Source of the DNA: Treponema sp. UBA1226
GTDB taxonomy: Bacteria; Spirochaetota; Spirochaetia; Treponematales; Treponemataceae
Assembly: GCA_002309195.1 (NCBI GenBank)
Contig: DBWY01000005.1
Span: 15,603-39,984, forward strand
Length of the DNA stretch: 24,382 bases
Direction of reading: 5' to 3'
Shown: positions 1-8,300 of the stretch, in pieces
How positions within the stretch are numbered: position 1 is the first letter of the stretch
How the letters are laid out: the number at the start of each line of letters is the position of its first letter
Program-made: the position numbers and the translations under genes
Notes under the pieces: model-generated
What the model was told of the DNA's origin: nothing
Database searches by the model: none
The model's input: only the letters and a program-made list of their open reading frames with translations

Positions 1-1199
1 ATTTCGCGGCGACCTGTTGTAAGCTTACCAGTTTCACCAACTGAGTATGGAGGAAAGTTATAGTGAAGGATAAAGTGTTCGCTTCTGTCTCCGTCGATAT
101 CATCGTAAACCTGTTCATCCATTGTTGTACCGAGTGTACAAACTGCAAGCGACTGAGTTTCGCCGCGTGTAAAGAGAGCAGATCCGTGTGGACGAGGAAG
201 TACATTTATTTCACATGTGATAGGTCTGATTTCATCTGTCTTACGACCGTCAATACGAACTCCATCATCAAGAATTGATTTTCTTAAAAGTTTATACTGA
301 ATATCATCAATAAGGTTCATGAAAAGTTTCTGCTGAACTGCATCTGCAAGCTGTTCTGCATGTTTTTCTGTAAGTTCTTTAATAACTTTAGAAACTGCAA
401 GACCACGGTTCTGTTTGCCGTCCTGGAAGCATGCTTCTTTTAAAAGCGGTGTAGCTTCAGCTTCGATTGCTTCTGCATTTTCAAGAGTTACATCAAGCGG
501 ATTAAGAGGAAGTTTTTCTTTTCCTGCTTTCTTAACGAGTTCTTCCTGTAAAAGACACATTTCCTTAATGAACTTTTCTGCTTCTGCAAGAGCACCAAGC
601 ATTACTTCTTCAGAAACTTCGTTAGCTCCACCTTCTACCATTGTAAATCCGTCTTTTGTTCCGGCTACAACGATTTCCATATCGCCTTCTTCAATTTCTT
701 TGAATGTTGGGTTTACGATATATTTTCCATCTTTAAATCCGATACGGCATGCTGCAACTGGTCCGTGGAACGGAATATCAGAAATTGATGTTGCTGCACT
801 TGCTGCGAGAACTGCAAGAATATCCTGTGTGTGTTCACCGTCTGCAGAAACACATGTCGGAACAATCTGAAGTTCATGTCCGAATGATGGTTCAAAAAGC
901 GGACGCATAGGACGGTCGATAAGACGAGATACCAGGATTTCTTTATCCTTTGGACGACCTTCGCGTTTTACGAAGCCTCCAGGAATTTTTCCAGCTGCAT
1001 AAAATTTTTCGTTGTATTCAACTGTAACCGGAACAAAGTCCTGTCCTTCTGTTACACTTGATGAAGCACAGATTGTTGCAATAACTGCTGCTCCACCCCA
1101 CTGTGCATAAACACACCCGTTTGCCTGTTTTCCGATTTTTCCTGTTTCAAGGATGAGATCGGCATCTCCAAGTCGGTAAGTTACTCTTTCTACTGACAT
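1..1199 (-). CDS. pnp: Polynucleotide phosphorylase, N-terminal part (runs off the window)
   Basis: Polynucleotide phosphorylase degrades RNA 3'->5' with phosphate and is a core degradosome-type exonuclease in the cytoplasm. The visible 399 codons start MSVERVTYRLGDADL and include the first RNase PH-like domain with the motifs KIPGGFVKREGRPKDKE and SRLIDRPMRPLF, the helical linker, and the start of the second RNase PH domain with LPRPHGSALFTRGETQSL. The reading frame leaves the window still open, near the family motif GRREIGHG, so the KH and S1 domains are not visible. The ATG at 1199 is preceded by an AGGGAG ribosome site. It lies downstream of rpsO on the same strand, the usual rpsO-pnp order, but a terminator and a long leader hairpin separate the two. 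Identification is secure. Confidence 0.97.
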   Translation of the reverse strand, partial: MSVERVTYRLGDADLILETGKIGKQANGCVYAQWGGAAVIATICASSSVTEGQDFVPVTVEYNEKFYAAGKIPGGFVKREGRPKDKEILVSRLIDRPMRPLFEPSFGHELQIVPTCVSADGEHTQDILAVLAASAATSISDIPFHGPVAACRIGFKDGKYIVNPTFKEIEEGDMEIVVAGTKDGFTMVEGGANEVSEEVMLGALAEAEKFIKEMCLLQEELVKKAGKEKLPLNPLDVTLENAEAIEAEATPLLKEACFQDGKQNRGLAVSKVIKELTEKHAEQLADAVQQKLFMNLIDDIQYKLLRKSILDDGVRIDGRKTDEIRPITCEINVLPRPHGSALFTRGETQSLAVCTLGTTMDEQVYDDIDGDRSEHFILHYNFPPYSVGETGKLTTGRRE

Positions 1200-1222
1200 T
1201 TATTTTCTCCCTATATTTTTTA

Positions 1223-1338
1223 GGAAGACAAAAGAAAAATAAGAAACAAAACAAAAGAAATTATTCAAAAAAATTTTTTATACTGAATAAAAATAATTCC
1301 CTTTATCTTGTTTCCTATCTTATCCCTTTTTGTCTCCC
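1223..1338 (-). promoter_or_regulatory. Long imperfect hairpin in the pnp leader
   Basis: Read on the minus strand, a purine-rich arm (1338 down to about 1292, beginning GGGAGACAAAAAGGGATAAG) pairs with a pyrimidine-rich arm (about 1265 to 1223, ending TTTTCTTTTGTCTTCC). Hand pairing gives roughly 40 base pairs, many of them G-U, interrupted by one five-base bulge and small irregularities. An A/T-rich loop lies between the arms. The structure ends about 23 bases before the pnp start codon. In Escherichia coli the pnp leader also forms a long duplex that RNase III cuts before PNPase represses its own mRNA, so this is probably an equivalent autocontrol element. That role is inferred, not shown. 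Confidence 0.7.
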
Positions 1339-1370
1339 AGTTTTACATAATTAATGCAATCTGCATTTAC

Positions 1371-1413
1371 AAAAAAATCCTGTTCCCTACAAAAGGAAGC
1401 AGGATTTTTTTTC
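1371..1413 (-). terminator. Rho-independent terminator after rpsO
   Basis: On the minus strand the stem AATCCTG/CAGGATT continues after a one-base bulge with TTCC/GGAA. It is followed by a run of seven T and preceded by a run of A, so it is potentially bidirectional. It begins 7 bases after the rpsO stop codon. It should limit rpsO read-through into pnp, leaving room for a separate or processed pnp message. Confidence 0.85.
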
Positions 1414-1419
1414 TGAAAA

Positions 1420-1689
1420 CTACTTACGTAAACCTAACTCTTTGATAAGTGCACGGTAAGCTTCAAGGTTTGTGCTCTGGAGATATTTCAAAAGCTTTTT
1501 GCGCTGACCGATTACCTTAGCAAGGCTTCTCTTTGCGCTCTTATCTTTTGGAAAACTCTGGATATGAGCAGAAAGCTGTTCGATGCGTGCTGTAAAAAGC
1601 GCGATCTGAACTTTTGTGTTTCCAGTGTCGTTTTCGTTAGCACCGAACTTTGATACAAGTGATGCTGACTGTTCTTTTGTAAGTGCCAT
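1420..1689 (-). CDS. rpsO: 30S ribosomal protein S15
   Basis: S15 binds the central domain of 16S rRNA and nucleates the small-subunit platform. The 89-residue product has the normal family length and carries the typical motifs: NENDTGNTKVQIALFTARIEQLSAHIQ in the N-terminal half, and then RSLAKVIGQRKKLLKYLQ and the C-terminal YRALIKELGLRK. The ATG at 1689 is preceded by an AAGGAG ribosome site, with a 16-base inverted repeat immediately upstream of it. The gene lies between rpmE and pnp on the same strand. In several bacteria S15 represses its own translation by binding its leader. The hairpins here suggest the same, although known S15 sites vary widely and none is recognisable by sequence. 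Confidence 0.97.
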   Translation of the reverse strand: MALTKEQSASLVSKFGANENDTGNTKVQIALFTARIEQLSAHIQSFPKDKSAKRSLAKVIGQRKKLLKYLQSTNLEAYRALIKELGLRK

Positions 1690-1704
1690 TTGGAACTCCT
1701 TAAC

Positions 1705-1720
1705 GGTTAATTACTTAACC
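1705..1720 (-). promoter_or_regulatory. Inverted repeat next to the rpsO ribosome site
   Basis: GGTTAA GTAA TTAACC forms a 6-bp stem with a tetraloop, ending 3 bases before the AAGGAG ribosome site of rpsO. Two further small stems, TTACG/CGTAA and CATTCT/AGAATG, lie upstream between 1750 and 1810. Together they could form an S15-responsive operator, but I cannot tell this from chance pairing in AT-rich DNA. Confidence 0.35.
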
Positions 1721-1842
1721 TGATTTTATTTACGATCCGGATACGCGGAAAGTCATGCAGGTCACATTCTGAAGTTCATAGAATGAAATCACATTACGCT
1801 CCGTAAACCAGATCTAATTTATTAAACCGAAGTTTAAAAAAA

Positions 1843-2061
1843 TTATGCCTTTTTGTTTTCTTCTTTGATTCCGTAACGTTTGTTAAAGCGGTCAATACGT
1901 CCTGCAGTATCAACAAGTTTCTGTTTACCTGTAAAGAACGGGTGACATGCTGAACAAATTTCAACATGAATGTCTTTTACTGTTGAACGTGTTTCGATTA
2001 CGTTGCCACAAACACATGTAATTTTTGTGAGTGTGTACTCTGGATGGATATCCTTTTTCAT
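1843..2061 (-). CDS. rpmE: 50S ribosomal protein L31 (zinc-binding type)
   Basis: L31 is a small protein of the large ribosomal subunit that contributes to the bridge with the 30S head. The 72-residue product begins [20 protein letters not shown] and has the four-cysteine zinc ribbon (Cys16, Cys18, Cys36, Cys39; CVC and CSAC), followed by the conserved [25 protein letters not shown]. Presence of all four cysteines places it in the zinc-containing class rather than the Zur-induced zinc-free paralogue. It has its own promoter at 2197-2226 and a leader of about 130 bases. It probably continues into rpsO, because no strong terminator or promoter is visible between them. Confidence 0.96.
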   Translation of the reverse strand: MKKDIHPEYTLTKITCVCGNVIETRSTVKDIHVEICSACHPFFTGKQKLVDTAGRIDRFNKRYGIKEENKKA

Positions 2062-2196
2062 TTAATAACTCCTGTACTCTTGCCCTGTATTACGCCCGGC
2101 CACCACTAGCTTGCCCAAAAAATGGAACATCTATCATTCCGTCACCGTCAGCTATCAAAATTTATAGATAATACCACAAGATAAAATTAATAAACA

Positions 2197-2226
2197 ATTA
2201 TATAAGAAATTAAGTTTAATAGTCAA
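2197..2226 (-). promoter_or_regulatory. Promoter of rpmE
   Basis: On the minus strand, TTGACT (2226-2221), an 18-base spacer and TATAAT (2202-2197) form a near-consensus sigma70 promoter. The leader that follows has no hexaloop-terminator element, unlike the nitrogen genes of this window. Confidence 0.75.
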
Positions 2227-2276
2227 TACTGAGATCAAAGACTTGTAAATATAGAAGAGAGTTTTTAAGCCTTATC

Positions 2277-3761
2277 CTAAACAGGATATATGCCCGAAAA
2301 ACAGCCTTCGCAGAAACCCGTACCGCCGTTAGCGCAGGCACCGTCAGTACCAGAAGTTCCGTCAATACCACCAGCTGCCGCCCTAAGAGCCTTAAGCATA
2401 CCCTCAAGCGATATAAAAGCAAGGCTGTCTGCCCCGATTTCTCTTCTTATTTCTTCAAGTTCATGCGTGCTCGAGATGAGTTCTCCCTTGCTCGGGGTAT
2501 CGATTCCAAGATGGCATGGAAATTTTACAGGCGGTGAGCTTACCCTGAAATGTACTTCTTTTGCCCCTGCACGCTTTAAAAGTTCTACAAGACGGCGGCT
2601 TGTAGTCCCACGAACGATGGAATCATCAATAACAACAACTTTCTTTCCATTAATATCACTTTTTATTGCGTTGAGTTTTACGAAAACCATTGCTTCGCGC
2701 TCTGCCTGGGTCGGCGCGATAAAGGTACGTCCGATATACTTATTTTTAACGATGCCGGTTACATAAGGAATTCCGCTTTCTTTTGCATAACCCATAGCAG
2801 CGCCGATCCCGCTGTCAGGGACACCGATTATGACATCGGCCTCTACAGGGCTTTCCTTTGCAAGAATGCTTCCCATTTTGTAACGCGCTTCCTGAACTGC
2901 GACAGAGTCTATTATGCTGTCCGGGCGGGCGAAATAGACGTATTCAAAAATACAGGTCTGTTTTGGACTTTCTGAATATTTTATTGAGCGAAGCCCTTCT
3001 CTGTTTATGATGACTATTTCGCCCGGAGCTATGTCTCGGAGGAATGTTCCGTTTACAGAATCTATTGCACAAGACTCTGAGGCAACAATATATGCCTGGT
3101 TTTCAAGGCGACCGAGACATAACGGTCTGATCCCGCCGGGATCCCGGACAGCTATGAGACAGTCCGATGTCATAATGCAGAGCGCGAACGAACCCTTTAT
3201 AAGTTTTGCAGTTTCGATTATCGCCTGTTCAAATCTTTTTTTATTTTTTTCGTAATTGTCATTAAGACTATGTCCGGGCTTACCGCCAAGCTCTATAAAT
3301 TTTCTTACGATAAGTTTTAAAATTACTTCGCTGTCACTTGTGGAATTAAATGTAGAACCAGAGTCTTCAAGGAGAGAACGAAGTTCTGTGTGATTTACAA
3401 GCTGACCGTTATGAGCAAGTGCAATTGATCCAAACTTATATGTATTTACAAAAGGCTGTGCGTTTTCTATCGTGCGTCCGCCTGCAGTTGCATAACGTAC
3501 ATGACCTAATGCAATATTTCCGTCAAGGTCTTTAAAATGTTCAGCTTTAAAAACATCACCAGTAAGACCCATTCCTTTGTGAAGTTTTATTTTACACTCA
3601 GAATCTTCTGAAGAATTTTTTATCGAAAGTTCAGTGCATACTGCAATACCTGCACTTTCCTGTCCGCGATGCTGAAGACTGTTTAACGCATAATAAACAA
3701 AACGGGATGCATTATCTGCTCCATAAATTCCTGCAACACCGCATTCATCATGAAAACCCAT
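2277..3761 (-). CDS. purF: Amidophosphoribosyltransferase (glutamine PRPP amidotransferase), Fe-S type
   Basis: PurF moves the amide nitrogen of glutamine onto PRPP, the first committed step of purine synthesis. The 494-residue product starts MGFHDECGVAGIYG. Cys7 is the N-terminal nucleophile expected after removal of a short propeptide, and LQHRGQESAGIA follows. The PRPP loop is VVVIDDSIVRGTTS near residues 375-388. Cys270, Cys416, Cys484 and Cys487 match the four cysteines that hold the 4Fe-4S cluster in the Bacillus subtilis enzyme. A glycine-rich stretch (about 463-482) precedes the last two. The start lies one base after the gltD stop, so it is the last gene of gltB-gltD-purF and should share control by the gltB leader. 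Such linkage fits a need for glutamine. No clear terminator is visible after it. Confidence 0.97.
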   Translation of the reverse strand: MGFHDECGVAGIYGADNASRFVYYALNSLQHRGQESAGIAVCTELSIKNSSEDSECKIKLHKGMGLTGDVFKAEHFKDLDGNIALGHVRYATAGGRTIENAQPFVNTYKFGSIALAHNGQLVNHTELRSLLEDSGSTFNSTSDSEVILKLIVRKFIELGGKPGHSLNDNYEKNKKRFEQAIIETAKLIKGSFALCIMTSDCLIAVRDPGGIRPLCLGRLENQAYIVASESCAIDSVNGTFLRDIAPGEIVIINREGLRSIKYSESPKQTCIFEYVYFARPDSIIDSVAVQEARYKMGSILAKESPVEADVIIGVPDSGIGAAMGYAKESGIPYVTGIVKNKYIGRTFIAPTQAEREAMVFVKLNAIKSDINGKKVVVIDDSIVRGTTSRRLVELLKRAGAKEVHFRVSSPPVKFPCHLGIDTPSKGELISSTHELEEIRREIGADSLAFISLEGMLKALRAAAGGIDGTSGTDGACANGGTGFCEGCFSGIYPV

Positions 3762-3762
3762 T

Positions 3763-5352
3763 TTATTTTTCTCCGCTCAAAAGAAATGAATCAATCTGTT
3801 TTGCACATTCACGTCCTTCTGAAATTGCCCAGACAACAAGTGACTGTCCGCGATGCATATCTCCGGCAGTAAATACTTTAGAGATATTCGTTGCATAACC
3901 GTTAGGACTTGCACATTCTGGCGTAGGTTTACCAACAGACGCTACAGTACCACGCTCACCAAGTTCTACTCCAAAAGATTGCGGCGTATATTCTTCACAA
4001 CCTGTAAAACCTGCTGCAATAAGAAGAAGATTGCAGGGTAAAGTCTTTTCTGTGCCTTCACGTTCTACAAGCTGTCTCTTACCGTCGATTGTTTTAAATT
4101 CAACCTCTATTGTACGAACTGCTGTAATGTGACCATTCTCACTTATAACTTCTTTTACAGTAGTTTCATAAATGCGCGGGTCATGACCGAATTTTTCAAT
4201 TGATTCTTCGGCACCGTAATCTACTTTTAGTGTTCGAGGCCACTGTGGCCACGGATTGTCTGGAGAGCGTTCAACAGGCGGGCACGGCATCATTTCTATC
4301 TGAACAACGTTTTTTGCACCAAGCCTTATTGAAGAACCGCAGCAATCGTTTCCTGTATCACCACCTCCAACTATTATCACGTTTTTATTTTCTACATCGA
4401 TTTTATATTTTTTCAAAAGATGTGCTGCAATCTGTGCATTAGTTGAATCAGACGAAATTTTTTCGAGCGCTTCGTCTGTTTCGACAACACATTTTGTAAC
4501 TGCAGTAAGGAAATCAACGGCAAACATTACACCGCCTGCAGCTCCTTTATTTTCTGTAAGAACATTTTCGATTCCGGCTGAAGAAAGTGTTCGGGCTTTT
4601 TTTGCGCCGCAGCAAAGTGCAACCGCATCATAATCCTTTAAAATCTGTGATGAAGAAAAATCATGACCGACATCGGCGTTAAAAATAAATTCAACACCTT
4701 CATCCTTCATAAGTTTTATACGTCTTTCAATTATTTTTTTATCAAGCTTCATGTTAGGTATTCCATACATGAGAAGCCCGCCGGCTTTGTCTTCCCTTTC
4801 GTAAACCGTAACGCTGTGTCCGCGTCTGTTAAGCCAGTCTGCTGCTGCAAGACCTGCAGGGCCTGAGCCGATTACTGCAACCTTTTTGCCGCTTCTCATC
4901 GCTGGAATCTGGGGCTTCATATAACCTGTTTCAAAAGCTTTTTCTATTATATAGAGTTCATTGTCATGAACTGTTACAGAACCTGCTCCTACAACGGGAC
5001 TTGAACAGTTGCATGCTTTTTCACAGAGAGCAGGACATACACGGCCTGTAAACTCAGGAAAACTTGAAGTCTTTAGAAGACGCCATGCGGCCATATCAAA
5101 CTGACCGTTAAAAAGTGCATCGTTCCATTCCGGAATATAATTGTGAAGAGGACAGCCTGTTACCATTCCGTTAAGTTTGATTGCAGACTGGCACATCGGC
5201 ACACCACAATTCATGCAGCGTGCTGCCTGCTCACGACGCTCTTTTTCATCAAGTCTAGGATGAAATTCCTTAAAATTTTTTATGCGTTCTGCCGGTGCTA
5301 CGCTGGCGTTTTCGATTCTCTTATATTCTAAAAATCCTGTAGGTTTAGCCAT
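3763..5352 (-). CDS. gltD: Glutamate synthase (NADPH) small subunit
   Basis: The small subunit takes electrons from NAD(P)H through FAD and Fe-S clusters to the large subunit, for conversion of glutamine plus 2-oxoglutarate into two glutamates. I chose the ATG at 5352, with GGAGA upstream, 16 bases after the gltB stop. An upstream start would overlap gltB. The 529-residue product carries N-terminal cluster cysteines (Cys46, Cys49, Cys54, Cys67; Cys106, Cys110, Cys114), the FAD motif VIGSGPAGLAAADWLNRRGH near 160 and the NAD(P)H motif NVIIVGGGDTGND near 324-336. It is somewhat longer than the roughly 470-490 residues common in the family, mostly from a segment near 285-320 between the two nucleotide motifs. 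Confidence 0.95.
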   Translation of the reverse strand: MAKPTGFLEYKRIENASVAPAERIKNFKEFHPRLDEKERREQAARCMNCGVPMCQSAIKLNGMVTGCPLHNYIPEWNDALFNGQFDMAAWRLLKTSSFPEFTGRVCPALCEKACNCSSPVVGAGSVTVHDNELYIIEKAFETGYMKPQIPAMRSGKKVAVIGSGPAGLAAADWLNRRGHSVTVYEREDKAGGLLMYGIPNMKLDKKIIERRIKLMKDEGVEFIFNADVGHDFSSSQILKDYDAVALCCGAKKARTLSSAGIENVLTENKGAAGGVMFAVDFLTAVTKCVVETDEALEKISSDSTNAQIAAHLLKKYKIDVENKNVIIVGGGDTGNDCCGSSIRLGAKNVVQIEMMPCPPVERSPDNPWPQWPRTLKVDYGAEESIEKFGHDPRIYETTVKEVISENGHITAVRTIEVEFKTIDGKRQLVEREGTEKTLPCNLLLIAAGFTGCEEYTPQSFGVELGERGTVASVGKPTPECASPNGYATNISKVFTAGDMHRGQSLVVWAISEGRECAKQIDSFLLSGEK

Positions 5353-5368
5353 AATCTTCTCCAAATCT

Positions 5369-8300
5369 TTAAGCGCTGCATTTTTTAAATGCTGCAAGAA
5401 CTGCATCCTCGTAAGCAGCACCATTTTTTTCTTCTGCCTTGATTTCGGTCATTATACGAAGATAATCATTTGGAATTATTTTCTTAAAGCAGTTTCTGTA
5501 ATATTCCCAGTTTGAAAGAATTTTTTCTGCACGAACGCTTCCTGTTTCCTTTGCATGCTGTTCAATAAGCGAATGAAGACGCTCTTCATCAGTCGTATCA
5601 CTTAAAGTCGAAGTCTCGTCATCAAGCGAATACATTTTTACAAGTTCATGATTCATGCGTTTATACAGATCGTGATTTTCATCAAGAACATATGCGATTC
5701 CGCCGCTCATTCCGGCACAAAGATTCTTTCCTGTGCTTCCTAAAATTACGGCAGTTCCGCCTGTCATGTATTCAAGACCGTGATCGCCACATCCTTCTGC
5801 AACAACAGTTGCTCCAGAATTTCTTACACAAAATCTTTCTCCTGCAACACCGTTTATAAATGCAGTTCCACTTGTTGCACCAAAGAGAGCAACGTTTCCG
5901 ACGATTATATTTTTATCTGCTTCTCCTTCAAAACCAGAAGCTTTAGTTACTACAACCTTTCCGCCGCTCAAGCCTTTGCCGAATGCATCGTTTGCATCAC
6001 CTTCGAGGCGAAGTGTAAGTCCATGCGGAATAAATGCACCGAAACTCTGACCTGCTCCACCTTCAAAATGCACAGTGTAAGTATCATCAGCAAGCGAGTT
6101 ACCAAAACGTTTTTGTATTTCACTTCCAAGAATAGTTCCTACTGTGCGGTCGGTTGACTGAATATTTATTTTACCAGATTTTGCGTTAGCAAAATCTAAT
6201 CCATGTGACACTTTTTCAATCCAAGGTAACAGTGTCTTTTCATCAATTGTACTTTCAAGCTTAAAGTCAAATAATGATCTTTCTGATTTCCAGTTTTCGC
6301 CGGAATCAGAATTTGCAAGCATGCGGCTAAGATCTACAAGTCCTGCTCTCTTAAAGCCCTGACTGTCTTTGAGCTTTAGAAGATCTGTTCTGCCGCAAAG
6401 TTCATCCATTGTACGAATACCGAGTTTTGCCATTATCTCACGCATTTCCTGTGCGATAAACTTCATGAAGTTTTCGACATATTCAGGTTTACCGGGGAAC
6501 TTTGCGCGCAGTTTTTCGTTCTGAGTTGCAACACCAAACGGACATGTATCGAGCTGGCAGACTCTCATCATTGAACAGCCCATAGTGATTAAAGGAGCTG
6601 TTGCAAAACCAAATTCTTCTGCACCAAGCAATGCTGCAATTACAACATCACGTCCACTCATAAGTTTTCCGTCTGTCTCAAGAACTACGCGACCTCGAAG
6701 TCCATTCTGAATCAAAGTCTGATGTGTTTCTGCAAGTCCAAGTTCCCAAGGCAATCCTGCATGGTGAATCGAAGAAATAGGAGCCGCCCCTGTTCCGCCA
6801 TCGTGACCGCTTATTAAAATTACCTGGGCACCGGCTTTTGCAACACCTGCTGCAATTGTTCCGACTCCTGCTTCGCTTACAAGCTTTACAGAAATGCGTG
6901 CATCACGGTTTGCATTCTTTAAATCATATATAAGTTCTGCGAGATCTTCGATTGAATAAATATCGTGATGTGGTGGCGGAGAAATAAGTGCAACGCCCGG
7001 AGTTGCATATCGCGTTTTTGCAATCCATGGATAAACTTTTTTACCAGGAAGGTGTCCGCCCTCACCCGGCTTTGCACCCTGTGCCATTTTAATCTGAATC
7101 TCTTTTGCACTTAAAAGATATTCTTCTGTAACACCAAATCGGCCGCTTGCAACCTGCTTGATTGCACTGTTATATTCTGTTCCAAGTCGTTCAGGTTTTT
7201 CACCACCTTCACCGGAATTAGATTTTCCATGAAGATGATTCATTGCTGCAGCCATACATTTATGTGCTTCTTCGCTTATTGAACCGTATGACATTGCCCC
7301 TGTCTTAAAATGTTGAACGATTGAATCAACGCTTTCGACTTCGTCAACCGGAATTTCTTTTCCTGCTTTATCATAATTAAAATCGAGCATTGCACGAAGT
7401 GTATGCGGATGTTCATTATCATCAACAAGAGCTGTATATTCCTTAAATCTCTTGTAATCACCGTTTCTTGTTGCCTGCTGCAAGGCAACAATAGTTTCTG
7501 GATTATAAAGATGACTTTCTGCCTGAGGTCCTCTTCTAAACTTATGTTTTCCAACCGAATCAAGATGAGTGTTTACCGTAAGGCCAGAAGGATCAAAACC
7601 CTGATCATGATGGTATCTTACATCTTCTTCAATTTCCTTGAGTCCGATTCCGCCTACGCGACTTACTGTATTCGTAAAATATTTTTCTGTAACTTCAGAA
7701 GAAATTCCGACTGCTTCAAAAATCTGCGCACTCTGATAAGACTGAATCGTACTAATACCCATTTTGGCTGCGATTTTTACGATTCCGTTTATTACAGCCT
7801 TGTTGTAGTCGTCGATTGCAGTATGATAATCCTTATCAAGAATTTTCTGATCTATGAGTTCTGCAATTGCTTCGTGTGCAAGATACGGATTTATTGCACG
7901 AGCTCCGTAACCTAAGCACATTGCAGCCTGATGAACATCACGAACTTCTGCAGTTTCAAGAATTATCGAAACAGCAGTACGTTTTTTCGTACGGATTAAA
8001 TACTGTTCAACTGCAGAAACAGCAAGAATTGCAGGAATTGCCGCATGCGTTCTGTCAACACCGCGGTCACTTAAAATGATTATGTTGTAGCCTTCGGAGT
8101 ACGCTACATCTATCTGCGTAAATAAATTATCTAATGCAGTTTCAAGGTTGTCACACGTTTCCAATCCGTGTGGTTTATTTATGTCAAATAAAATCGATAT
8201 AGTTTTTGCCTTTAGCCCTGGTTGATTAAGAGCTGCTATTTTTATAAGGTCAGTTCCGGTTAAAATCGGATTATTAATTTCGAGAACGCGGCAGTTTCGT

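Noticed and set aside
415..870. Long plus-strand open frame antisense to pnp
   Set aside because: It is a shadow of the pnp coding strand, with low-complexity composition and no ribosome site or family resemblance.
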